DNA of 64,000 bases, taken from Phanerodontia chrysosporium. Its lineage: Eukaryota > Basidiomycota > Agaricomycetes > Polyporales > Phanerochaetaceae. Under the pieces are notes generated by a model. That model did no database searches. It saw nothing but the letters and a program-made list of their open reading frames with translations, and had not been told where the DNA came from. Positions 37,447-48,951 of the stretch are shown piece by piece. Location: assembly GCA_001910725.1 (NCBI GenBank), contig MJGA01000013.1, forward strand, positions 310,001-374,000, in the 5' to 3' direction. A program made the position numbers and the translations under genes. Position 1 is the stretch's first letter, and each line of letters starts with the position of its first letter.

Positions 37447-40037
37447 ATGAAGACTATGCGCACGGACCTCGTCGCGCTCGCGCTCTGGCTCGCCCAGGGC
37501 GCGCACGCCATGCCTCAGGCTGTCACGACCGGTGTGCCGACCCTGACGATCTCAACCGCGACGCCATCGCCGACAGCCCCCTCACGAACACCCTGCCCTC
37601 GCAGGTGCCCCTGCCCCGAAGCAGGCCTGGTGCCCCAGCGAGATCTTCTGCGCTGGCGAGGTATGTCTCGAACACGCCAGCGCCCGGGCGCCCGACTCAC
37701 CGCTTTGACCAGTTGTTGCAAACCGTGAACTTGGCGCAACCGTACCCGGACCAGAAGACGATCGTAGACAAGCCGACGTCCAAGTCTTCGCAGCAGGTCC
37801 TCTCCGACTTTAACGCCCTGTTCAACTCCAGCACGACCGAGGGCTCTATTGTCACCTTCCTGGACAACGACTTCCGCGGTGAAGGCTTGGAGCTTGAGGC
37901 TGTGGCTTTGCCGTCTTTCAACTCGGACCCTGCATTCTTGAACAATGTCTCGGATCCCCTCCTCAAGGCATGGTCGCAGGTCGTTCATGGCTACTGGACC
38001 CAGCTCGCTCGCTCGACCAACGACTCCACGCTCTGTCCCGAGGGAACGGAGAGCGGGCTATGCGAATCCACTCTCATTCCTCTTAACCACACGTTCGTCG
38101 TCCCTGGTGGTCGCTTCAGAGAGCAATGTACGTGCATACATAGCGTATATATGCGCGATCACACGCTGATTTCAGTCTTGACTTCTCAGACTACTGGGAC
38201 TCCTACTGGATTATCCGTGGCCTTTTGAAGTCTGAGCTCTACAGCGTCGCCAATGACAGCATCCAGAATTTCATGGACGAACTGGACCTATTCGGCTTCA
38301 TCCCCAACGGTGGTCGAATCTATTGTGAGTTGTCTCTCTGCTTCGGCTGCTGCAGGGAAGCTTACCGCTCGCTTGTAGACCTCAACCGCTCTCAGCCTCC
38401 ATTGTTCATTCATATGGTTTACGATTACGTCACCACGACGAACGATACGTCCATCCTGGCTCGCGCTCTCCCTCTTGCCGAGAAGGAGCTCGCGTGGTGG
38501 GCCACGAACCGCACAGTCACGGTCAAGAGCCCCTTCACGAACCAGAGTTACTCTATGGCTCGCTACGCGGTGAACAACACTGCGCCGCGGCCGGAGTCGT
38601 ACCTTACCGGTGTGTAGTCTCACATACAGCGGCTGCTGAAACGATCCTGACGAATGCTGCAGACTATCTCACGGCTAACGATCCCACTCTCTCTACTCCG
38701 CTGACGGATGACGAACGCGCGGAGCTGTACTCCGAGCTTGCGTCTGGCGCTGAAAGCGGCTGGGACTACTCAACTCGTTTCGTCAAGGATCCCGTTGCTG
38801 GCGGATCCAACAACACGAACCCGGCGCTCAGGAGCTACAACATCAAGAACAACATCCCCGTTGACTTGAACAGCATTCTTTGTACGTGTGTGCGCTGATT
38901 CTCCTGGAATCCCCGCTGACGAATTTGGTCAGACGCCGCACACAACTTCCTGGCCGAGCTGTATGAGTCGCAGGGAAACTCTTCGGCCGCGAACTCGCAC
39001 CGTTCCACTGCTGCTACCATTCGTACTGGTATCCTCGACCTATTCTGGGACCCGACCAAGCTTGCATTCTACGACTTCAACCTGACGTCCAACGCTCGTA
39101 ACGATATCTTTACCGCTGCGACCTTCTACCCACTTTGGAATGGCATCGTCCCTGATGAGCTGCTCAACTCGACCGAGAACGCGTTTGGCTTCTTCTCAGT
39201 TGTCAACATGGTCCTCAACCGCTACAATGGCACCGTGCCCGTCACGTTTATCGAGTCCGGCCTGCAGTGGGACGCGCCGAACGCCTGGCCGCCGCACCAG
39301 CACATCATCCTCGAGGCGCTCAAGGCGCTCCCTGCGAACGTCTCGTCTGGCCCGCTCCCGAAGCCTGGCGACAACCAGTCGACGTACGACCTGATCCCGA
39401 AGGGCCAGCTCGGCATCCCCGAGGAGCAGCTGCCCGGGCAGCTGATCATCGGTGCCACGAACGCGACGAAGAGCGGCCCTGGTGCCGACATCAACACGCT
39501 CAACGGCACCGTCGTCAACGGCGGGAACGCGACCGCAGGCGAGGGCTGGAGCCAGGCCCTCCAGCGCGAGCTCGCGAACCGATACTTCGCGAGCGCGTTC
39601 TGCAGCTGGCATGCCACTGGCGGCTCCATCCCGGACGTCCTCCCGCGCCTGTCCGACCAGGAGCTCAACGTCACGCAGAGCGTGAACAACACCGGAAACG
39701 TACGCATGTCCTCTTCTTACTTGGCATTTGCGTGCGTGTGCTGACGAACATGAATGCGCTGCAGATGTTTGAGAAGTTCTCGATCTCGGACATTGACTCT
39801 GCCGGCCGCGGCGGAGAGTACACCGTGCAGGCGGGCTTTGGCTGGACGAACGGCGTCGTGCTCATCATCGCGAGCGAGTACGGCAACGTGCTCACGACGC
39901 CGCAGTGCCCCGACCTCCTCGCGCAGGCGGCGGCGACGACTGCTGCCACGACCGGCTCGAACGGCGCCGTCCGCGGCGCACCGTCGCTCGCTGCGCTTGT
40001 GCTCAGCAGCGTGCTGGCGGTAATTTATCTGCTGTAA
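37447..40037 (+). CDS. Secreted, probably GPI-anchored trehalase (GH37)
   Basis: Starts MKTMRTDLVALALWLAQGAH (signal peptide). Family marks in order: QAWCPSEIFCAGE, LLQTVNLAQPYPDQKT, the GH37 signature PGGRFREQYYWDSYW rebuilt over an intron, FGFIPNGGRIYY, LNRSQPPLFIHMVYDYV, the second signature QWDAPNAWPPHQ, and RYFASAFCSWHATGG. It hydrolyses trehalose to two glucose. The C-terminus ends in Ala/Ser then a hydrophobic run (LAALVLSSVLAVIYLL), as for GPI anchoring to the membrane or wall, and there are many NxS/T sites. Frame breaks near 37,545 and 37,617 (one base missing each) separate the signal peptide from QAWCPSE; a 73-nt GT-AG intron (37532-37604) would also restore the frame. Confidence 0.93.
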
Positions 40038-40431
40038 CGCTTGGACTTGGACGCATGGATAGGACCATGTTGCGCCGTTCTCTGATGACTGTCATGGACC
40101 TTGTGATGTAATTGCTCTGTACTACCAAAAGTATATGCCTGACGTACGTATGACATCGCTGTGCTAGTGTACATGCCTGACGTATGTACTGTCAATCTGT
40201 ACTGTCATTTTTTGTGAAGACCTTTGCCAGCACGACGGTCCACTCCGGTCTGGGACGCCGCATATGGGATCCCGATCACAGACGAGTGATCCGTTTGGCG
40301 CTCCCGGTCACAATTGTCCAGTGGACGTGGCTCAGCCTTTTGTTTTCGAACCACAATCTTCACATGCCAGCTATCATGAAAGACGTCTTATATAACCCTT
40401 TCTCATCCTGTTCGAGGGCTTGTATCCTCCC
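40038..40431. other. Intergenic spacer with P450 promoter
   Basis: 394 bases; a TATATAA element at 40389-40395 lies only 37 bases before the P450 ATG, implying a very short 5' leader. The repeated ACGTATGTA/TACATGCCTGACGTA words near 40,140-40,190 are minor. Confidence 0.5.
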
Positions 40432-42484
40432 ATGGAGTCGTTCACCCTCGCCGCCCTCAGCTTGACCACAGCATGCGCCGTGGCACTCGTGGCGTACTTG
40501 CTGTATCTCTGCTTCGTGTACCCTCTGCGGAATCCTATCAGACAGCTCCCCGGACCACCTAGCAAATGGTTCCTGGAGCTGAGGCACATGTACATGACCA
40601 TGGAGTGCGTCGTCTACGGTGTGTGTACACTACTGGTACTAATCTCCGTCCAGCCCCAGAAGGTCACCACATACGGCCGCGGAGTTTGTCGAGAAATACG
40701 GCCGAAATGTGTACATTCGTGGGCCTGTGCCGGTACGTTTGCATCATCTTGCAGCCACGATCGTACTGATCGTGAGTAGTGGGACCAACGCTTGTTCACC
40801 CTCGACCCTGTCACGATGAACCATGTCCTCCAGCACACAGCTATCTATGAGAAGCCGTGGCCGAGCCGCCGCCTCATATCAGGGCTTATTGGTGCAGGCA
40901 TGCTCTCCGCAGAAGGGCAGATGCACAAACGCCAGCGACGCGTTGCGACTCCGGCATTTTCACTGAACGAGATGCGCGCTCTCATTCCACTTGTGTTCAG
41001 CAAGGGCACTGAGCTGCAGAAGAAGTGGATGGAGATCATGCGCGATGCTGGTGTCAAGCCCGGCCAGGGACACGTATTCAACGTCTGCAGCTGGGCGAGC
41101 CGTGCGACGTTCGATGTCATGGGCTCCGCCGGCTTCGATTACGAGTTCAACGCAATCCAGAACGAGGACAACGAGCTTCTGCGCGCATATGTCGACATGT
41201 TCGAGACGGCTGTCTCCAAACAGAAGGCCGGGCTTCGCTCCGTTCTCGTCATGTACCTGCCAATCATTGACAAGATATTCGTGCGTTATCTCCCTACAGT
41301 GGTAAATCTAGACTGATGTTGGTTACAGCCAAATGAGACGACGCGCTTTGTTTCAAGGTGTCAGACGGTCATTGAGCGGGTCGCTGGCACGCTCATCCAG
41401 GAGAAGAAGCGTAAAATGGCGGATGCTGCAGTCAAGGGCCAAGTGTACCAAGGAAAGGACTTGCTGAGTCTGATGCGTAAGTACGGGTAACTTTTGTTCT
41501 AGGTTCGTACTGACCTTGCCTATAGTGAAATCGAACTCGGCAGTCGACCTTCCACCCGATCAGCGTCTTTCTGACCAGGACCTCCTGAATAACATCAACA
41601 CCTTCATGTTCGCAGGCACAGACACGACCTCGTTGGCACTCACGTGGACGCTGTACGTGCTCGCCCTGTACCCGCACGTCCAGGACCGACTCCGTGCCGA
41701 GTTGCTCTCCGTTGCACCGATCGCACCGATAGACACGCTTACGCCCGAGGAGGTGCAAAGCCTCTACGCGGAGATCGCAGCCCTTCCGTTCCTCGAGAAT
41801 GTCATCCGGGAGACACTGCGCCTCATACCGCCCGTGCACTCGTCGATCCGCGAGGCGACGCGCGATGATGTCGTGCCTGTCTCCGCGCCCCTCAAGCGCA
41901 CGACTCCAAACGGACGCGTAGTTGAGGAACAGGTCCACCAGATTGTTGTCCCGAAAGGCACCTTCATCCACGTCCCCATCGAGGGTTTCAACCTCGACAA
42001 GGGACTTTGGGGTGAAACGGCCTTGAAGTTTGAGTATGTGCTCCGTTTCCTAGTAGCCATATCACGCGCTGATATCTCGACAGCCCTGACCGATGGGACA
42101 ACCTGCCCGAGACGATCAAGGAGCTGCCAGGCCTGTACCAGCACACGTTGACGTTCTCTGCTGGTCCGAGGGTACGTTCGCCTTCTGTCTGTCGTCTCAG
42201 CCAAGGCTGACAAGAGATGGGGCAGGCCTGCATCGGTATGCGCATGTCGGTCATTGAGCTCAAGTCCTTCCTCTTCACGCTCGTCACCAACTTCAAGTTT
42301 GCCCCGGATCCGACGCAGAAAATCGGCAAGGCTAATGTGTACGTCTTCCTTGTCATTGTGCGTTGGAACCTTGCACTGACGGCCGCGTAGTATCCTGACA
42401 CGGCCATACGTTGCTGGAAAGCAAAACGAGGGCAGCGCGCTGCCGCTCATCGTCACCCCTTACGTGCGCGAAGACGCGTCGTAG
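40432..42484 (+). CDS. Cytochrome P450 monooxygenase
   Basis: Starts MESFTLAALSLTTACAVALV, an ER membrane anchor, then the hinge RQLPGPPSKWFLE. Later: EFVEKYGRNVYIRGPVP, GMLSAEGQMHKRQRRVATPA (helix C, WxxxR-like region), FMFAGTDTTSLALTWTLYVL (I helix with AGTDTT), FLENVIRETLRLIPPVHSSI (ExxR), a PERF-like DRWDNLPETIKEL and the haem loop FSAGPRACIGMRMSVIELKS with the cysteine ligand; ends VTPYVREDAS. Length and motifs are those of a complete class II fungal P450. Substrate unknown. Neighbouring 2OG oxygenase, SDR and NRPS-like reductase hint at specialised metabolism. Confidence 0.94.
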
Positions 42485-42592
42485 TCGTCGCCCTTCACCG
42501 GACTGTATATTGTAGATTTCGCGTTCACTTAGTGAGATACCCCTCTGTAGCCTATTGCCGCACAACACTGTATATTATGCGACCATCCAACT

Positions 42593-44067
42593 TCAATGAC
42601 CATACGTCGCCTTGAGCTTCGACTTGACGTATTCCCCTGCGGTGACGACCTCGTACATCGGCGGCCGCTCGGGCGACACGCACGTTGGTATGGGCTGCGG
42701 TAGCGTCAGTGTTGCCAGTAGCCAGCGCATGCGAGGCTCACCTCGAGCCTGACGTCGTAGTCTGTCCCAAAGAAGAGCGGAATCGAGTAGCGTTCGGCCC
42801 CGCTGCGGTTGATCGCGCGGTGCACGGTCGACTTGAACACGCCGTCTGCGGGGTGGAGCAGTCAGCACACCACGGACCAGTCACCGACAGGATCGAAGGA
42901 CGGCATACTCGTCCAGCGCGAGAGCTGGTCGGCGATGTTCACGACAAAGGTGCCGGGCACGGGCGGCGCGTCGACCCACTCGTTTCGCGCGTTGAGCACC
43001 TGCAGCGCCTGGATGCCGGGCTCCTGCCAGAGAATCGTGAAGCACTAGCGCAAGCACCCGCGGTCAGTGCGTGAGCGCGCAGGTGACTGGCCCGGTGGGG
43101 CGTACCTCCCAGCTGCAAGGCAGCGCGTCAGCGGGGCGAGAGCGTGTGAGAGTGTGGCAGGGGCGGCTTACTCGGTGTGTGCGCCGATGCCGATGACGCG
43201 GTCGTCGACGGGGCCGGTCTGCGGCGGGTAGTGCAGCACGCGCATGATCGCCGCGGCGTTGCGTGTCTGCGCGGAGGCGTTCGTCAGCGCGGCGCGCGCA
43301 CGCGGGCCAGCGACAGCAGACGGGGCAGATGCGTGCCTTGTCGTCGAAAAAGTCCGGCGGGAGGTCGAGCGCCAGCGCGAAGAGCGGGAAGAGCTTCTTC
43401 CCCAGGGCCACGGCGTGGTGGCTGCGGGCGTTTATGAGCGCGGGCGGGCGGCTGGCGGGGCGCGGGCGCGGGCGGCTTACTAGTACGTGAGCACGGCGGT
43501 GCGGAAGCTGGGGAGGTCCGCGGGCCAGACGTTCGCGCCGGCCATGACGCCGTCGTGCGCGCGCTTTTCGTCGTGCGCCTTGGGCACCATCTCCTCCCAG
43601 CCGAACTCGAAGCCCTCGTGCAGGTCGCCGCGGTTCTCGGGGTTGTTGTTGCTCGTAAGCACCGCGTTGTAGCCTTTGAAGCCCGGGTTCTTGGTGATGT
43701 CTAGCTCGGCCTTCTTCTCGTCTGGTAATGCGAAAAATTGCTTCGTCGCTTCATATGCGTTGTGGATGACCTCCTCGGGTATGCCATGGTTCTTGACTGT
43801 GGGTGGTGGGATGACGTCCCTACTTGAGTACGGACAAGGCGGGTGAGCTCACTGTAGAAGAATCCGACGTTCATACATGCGTCCCGCACAGCCTGTGCAA
43901 GAGCTGTACGAGCCACCGAGTCGTCGCTCGATAGGCTCGCGAGATCTCTGCTGCATGATGAGTGTCATTTACAACGTAGGATTTCTGCAAGGAAAGGAAA
44001 AGCACATGATAGGAAGATGACTGAAGGCTGTATTGTTCAGATTCTTTGCCTGCTCTGCAATCGACAT
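42593..44067 (-). CDS. 2-oxoglutarate/Fe(II)-dependent dioxygenase (isopenicillin-N-synthase-like)
   Basis: Read right to left from MSIAEQAKNLNNTAFSHLPI, then RTALAQAVRDACMNVGFFYV, KNHGIPEEVIHNAYEATKQF, GYNAVLTSNNNPENRGDLHE, FALALDLPPDFFDDK, MRVLHYPPQTGPVDDRVIGI and the metal-binding AHTDWECFTILWQE. PGTFVVNIADQLSRWTS, VFKSTVHRAINRSGAERYSI (second histidine and RxS, the 2OG clamp) and a short C-terminus to KATYGH complete the fold. The HTD of the metal site is encoded over two introns with a 7-nt micro-exon (43112-43106). The family hydroxylates, desaturates or cyclises small molecules; the substrate is unknown. Confidence 0.92.
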
Positions 44068-44500
44068 GTTTCAAGACCAGAGTGCGACTGTGCGAAGGTG
44101 TAAGCCAACCGAGTCGAGCAGATAACAAGCTACGATCCCGCTTTGATGGATTGACCCCATTAGGGGCTTCCCACGTGTTTATCAATTTCAGGCGCTTGAT
44201 GAGGTCAATTCGACCTTCGACTTGATTCGTGAATTCTCGATTATCTCGCTCTTGGACCTCCCAGCGACGACAAGCCAGTCGTCCTTAGAACTTGCGTAGC
44301 ACTCGAGGTATGTTCTGCCGAGCTTTCCTGTTGCGCAGGATGCCAACGCGATGGACTCACAGCTCACCTGGAAAACAGCTCCTGTGCCAAGCCTGCGAGA
44401 AGAGACGTCCATACTTCAGGAGACTTGCGAGTGGTGTAGTGGTACGCAGTCTCGCTTGCTCGGCTAGCAGCTCCGTAACGTATCCCAGAGTAGATCAAAC
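44068..44500. other. Divergent promoter region 2OG oxygenase / PRMT3
   Basis: 433 bases between two divergent starts; no coding evidence. Confidence 0.55.
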
Positions 44501-46679
44501 ATGTCAGCATTCCGGATACCAGCGCAGGCTCTGGACGACGTCTCCAATGAGGCTCGTCGGACGGACGAAGAATCTTCGTCCGAGGACGAGGACGACACCT
44601 GGGAAGACTGGGTCGAAGATTCCAAGCAGCCCTGCAAGTCGCTTTTTGATGATACCACCCTTCCGTCCGCCGCAGAGGCCTTAGAACACGATAAGAAGGT
44701 GCATGGATTCGATCTGAACGAGGTATCTTCAAGATTGGGTGCGCATCTTTGTCCCTATCTTTATTACCCCTTGGAAAATACTCATCATACTCTTGAAGCT
44801 TTGGACACGCACCAACGGATACGCCTCGTCAACTACATCCGCCAGGAGGTAAGTCATGTCCACGTCCGGGTTTACCTTGTGGCTGATTGAACCACCCAGA
44901 AACCCTCCCCCTCAGATGCCAATTCTCTGACGGGCAAGGAAACGTTCCTGCGTGAAGACAAGTACCTGATCCCGGCAATCGCGGATGACCCGCTCTTGCG
45001 TGAGTCCGGTCCATACGCGTCAATGGCAAAAAGCAGCGCTCATTCCGAACGCAGAGCTGCAGTCGGACGACTGGTCAGACGACGAGGAGGTCGTGAACAA
45101 CCACCAAGCACCGGCTGATCTGTCCGAGGCTATGCGCAAGATCCGTGCCCTCGAGAACGCGCTGCACAAAGCCCAGCAGGATTTGGTAGACTACCGTTCG
45201 TTCGTCGGGGACAGGCTGAACCTGGCGGGCCTTGCAGAGGCGCTGCAGGAGCCATCATCGTCATCAAGCAACGCACCAGCTCGGGACGACGATTCACATT
45301 ACTTCGAGAGTTACGGCTCGAATGGCAAGTTTGCGCTCTACTGAGATATGATGTGTGTGTATGCTCACTTCCTCCTAGACATTCACGCGATCATGATTCA
45401 GGACAAGGTCCGGACGGCGACCTACGCAAGCTTCATTCTCACTACCCCGGAAGTCTTCCGCGACGCGGTCGTCCTCGACGTCGGCTGCGGTACCGGCATC
45501 CTGTCGCTCTTTGCCGCGCGCGCAGGCGCAAAGCGGGTGTTTGCCGTCGACGCCAGCCCCATTGCGGGGAAGGCTGAGCAGATTGTCAAGGCCAACGGCT
45601 TCGAGCACGTCATCACGTGAGTACGCTTCGTAGCGCTCCAGACTATATGCACAGGCTCATCTGCACGCAGCGTCATCCGTGGCAAGGTCGAGAACATCCA
45701 GCTGCCGGATGATATCAAGCAGGTCGACATCATCGTGTCCGAGTGGATGGGATACGCGCTGCTGTACGAGTCGATGCTGGACTCGGTGCTGCACGCGCGC
45801 GACCGCTTCCTCAGGCCCGGCGGTGTCATGGCACCGAGCGAGACGCGGATGATGCTCGGCTTGTGCGAGGCAGGCGAGGTGTTCAAGGAGCGTGTCGATT
45901 TCTGGAGCGACATTTATGGTGAGTGCCACGGCTCACGCATGGAGACAAGAGGCTGACATCGTGTAGGCTTCGATTTGTCGGCCATGGCCACTGATGTCTA
46001 TGAAGATGCGATTGTTGATATCGTTAGCCCTGAGAGCCTCGTTAGCGAACCTGTCTCCGTGAAGGTGAGCCGCCTTCTCTCCGTCGACCTGCGCTACCTA
46101 ACGCGCGCTGCAGGATCTCTTCCTCCGCGAGGTGACCACGAAGCAGCTCGACTTCACGTCGCCGTTCACGCTCGTCGCGACATGCGACCAGCGCACGAAG
46201 ATCCACGCGCTCGTGCTGTACTTCGACACGTTCTTCACCGAGGACGGCGCGCCCGCGCCTGCGGACACGCCGGTGCACATCGTGCGCGAGGGCGACCCGA
46301 TCCTCGCAGAGGTGTGGCAGGTCGGCGGGCGGCGGCACATGACGCGGCGAATGAGCTCGGGCGAGGGCCTCAAGCCGCACGTGCCGAAGGTGACGAGCTT
46401 CAGCACGGGCCCGCTCTCGGTGCCGACGCACTGGAAGCAGACGCTCTTCCTGCTCCGAGACCCGATCGTCGCTGAGGAGGGTGCGTATCGTTCTTCAGTT
46501 TCTGTGCGCCGGAGTGCTCATGTCGCGCGGCAGGTACGGTCGTCGAGGGTGTCTTCAAGTGTCACAAGAGCAAAGACAACTCGCGCGAGCTCGACGTCGA
46601 GATCCACTACCGCGTCACCGCGAGCGGCGAGGGCGAGAAGCCGAGCGAGGTTATCGTGCAGACCTTCAAGGTCCGGTAG
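44501..46679 (+). CDS. PRMT3: Protein arginine N-methyltransferase 3
   Basis: An acidic N-terminus ([20 protein letters not shown]) precedes a zinc-finger-like segment [20 protein letters not shown] then KKVHGFDL, as in PRMT3. A coiled stretch ([18 protein letters not shown]) follows, then the catalytic core: [21 protein letters not shown]-binding [20 protein letters not shown], the double-E loop [18 protein letters not shown], ending with the THW loop [16 protein letters not shown] and a last exon ending [15 protein letters not shown]3 makes asymmetric dimethylarginine on ribosomal protein uS5 and others in the cytosol. Introns are short and phases agree throughout the core. Confidence 0.94.
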
Positions 46680-47322
46680 AGGGCGCCTCTGTCATGAAAG
46701 GGTCAAAGATATGTCTGTATTGCTACCATCCAATGCTAATACTGCTGGTGCTTTCCCTCTTTTCTCCAGCGCTGACGCTGCAGTAGCCCGCATCTGCACT
46801 CGACGCCGTGTGTGACCAGGTCTTACTTCTCGTGCTTCTCTCTATCGCACACATGCGTTCCAGCCGAGCTCACTGACCCACTTTGCATCGCGGCGGTCTC
46901 ACCAACACCCCGACTCGCATTGCACGACCTGCCAGAATAGGCAGGCAGAGGCCTCGGATTCTAACAAGGCCAAACAAACGCCCGCCGAGTCGGGTGTCAG
47001 GCGCATTCCCGCCCGGGAACGGGCTCTCTCCAACGCGCACACGACAAACGCTGCAGTCAGCCCAGCGCCGCGGCTTTTCCGAGGACTGCAGCGCCGGGTC
47101 GCGGGTGGAGATCAGACGGCTCGGGCCTCGAACTGGTGTCGAAGCGGTCTCGCAGTCATATGGAGGGCAATGCATACGCGGACTGGTATCGCTGAAACAG
47201 TGATGCATGTGTGATGGGATGCGCTTGTGACGGCCAGGGACATGCGATGCACTGGAGGTATATCAGCATGTGCGCTGCGGGGCTTGAGCCCCACGTACTC
47301 CTTGTGTATCCCTTTCCCAGCA
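46680..47322. other. Intergenic region
   Basis: About 640 bases between two plus-strand genes. A 106-codon frame at 46883-47203 has random-looking composition and is not called. Confidence 0.5.
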
Positions 47323-48879
47323 ATGCCGACTGTCTATCCGCCAGCAAAGGTGCTCGTGACCGGGGCCTCGGGCTTCATCGGGTCCTGGATCTGCAAGGCG
47401 CTCTTGGACGCTGGCTATGCCGTGCGTGGCTCGGTCAGGTCCCCGGCCAAGGGCGCGCACCTGCAAGACCTCTTTTCGGCGTACGGAGACAGGTTTGAGT
47501 GTGTCCTCGTGACGGAACCTAGTGCTGTGCGTCCCTCGGGCATCTGCGGGGAGAGCACGGTGTGCTGAAGTGACCAGGTGGGCGGCTACAAGAGCGCGAT
47601 TGAAGGCCAGCTCGACGCTGTCGTACACACGGTGAGACGCTGACTCAGGTTGCCCATGGATAGTGCTGCGTGGCTGACACTGAGCTCTAGGCGGCGCCTG
47701 TGACATTCACCACAGAGGACCAGGCGGGTGAGGCTTTGACGCGTTGGCGAAGGCTCTGGTTTCCGCTCACACAGTTGTCAGAATGGAAGAAAGCCATTGT
47801 TGAGTCCACGACGAACCTACTGGACACCATCCGCACACATAGGTGCGACATTCGTTCTCTCCTTCGAGTGAATACTGACACAGAGGTTGCTAGTGCGACT
47901 GTGAAGAGGTTTGTATACATCTCCTCAGCACAGGCGATGCTCGGCAAACCTCTGACGCACATTTACACCGAGGTATGACCCAGGTATATTGCTCGCTCTT
48001 GCTCTAAGATCATTCGACGTGCCAGAACGACTGGAATGACGGAGCAGTGGAAGCTGTCACGAAGGACCCTACAGGAACCAACGGCCAGGTCAAGTACCAG
48101 GCAGGGAAGGTCCTCGCCGAACGCGCGGTGCTGAACTATCCACAAGAGCACAAGGATCTCAAGTGGGACGTGGTGAGCCTCGTGCCAGCTTGGGTAGGTG
48201 ACTTGGCTGTCGTCGGGTAGTACGTAGATACTGACGAAATGCTTGCCAGACCTTTGGGGTAAGCGTTCGATATCGCTTGTCCTCCACCATGACTTAATTT
48301 GCCTTTCACGCGTGCAGCCTGTCATCAGCCAGGTATGTCCATGCCAGGTATCATCTGCTCCACTTGGACTTATGTGGCCAGTTCTCGTCATTGGAAGACT
48401 TGTCCTTCTCGCCTAGGGTCTTCCACCAACACATGACAGAACCCCGGCCCAAGGATAAAGTCAACGACTATGGATCGGACTATATCGACGTCCGCGATGT
48501 CGCCGATGCGGTCCTGGCGTCAGTGAAGTCTGACAAGGCTGCAGGAGAGCGCTTCATCCTGGATGCAGGTAAGACGTCTCTAATTTACAGCACACAACAA
48601 GCTCGTATTGATATGGCACGAGGCGCATACACGTTCCAGAACCTTTGTGAGCATCTCACCATCTCGTTCACCCCCTAATAAATGCTGATGGCACTCAAAG
48701 ATGACGCCGTGCGCGGAGAGCCAGGGGTGCAGGTCGGCGACTCCGACGCCCCGAAGTTCACCTTCCCGGGCCCGTTCTGCGACTCGACGAAGGCGAGGAC
48801 GGTGCTAGGCCTCGAGTTTCGCGACCTTCAGGCTACGGCGAAAGACGCTCTTAAGAGCCTGCGCGAGCGAGGTCTCTGA
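47323..48879 (+). CDS. Extended SDR reductase (dihydroflavonol/cinnamoyl-CoA reductase-like)
   Basis: Starts MPTVYPPAKVLVTGASGFIG, a Rossmann NAD(P) site with GASGFIGS, then ALLDAGYAVRGSVRSPAKGA, GQLDAVVHTAAPVTFTTED, VKRFVYISSAQAML, and the catalytic YxxxK in VKYQAGKVLAERAVLNYP. SLVPAW, DYGSDYIDVRDVADAVLASV, GERFILDA and FPGPFCDSTKARTVLGLEF complete the extended-SDR fold. At least nine small exons. Related fungal enzymes reduce ketones or aldehydes of small molecules or lignin-like phenolics; the substrate is unknown. Its stop lies 72 bases from the stop of the convergent NRPS-like reductase. Confidence 0.9.
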
Positions 48880-48951
48880 CTTCATGCTCGGACTGCTTCA
48901 AAGCTCATGTAATCAACATTCCTGGTGGAATAAACGATGCAACGGCTGTGC

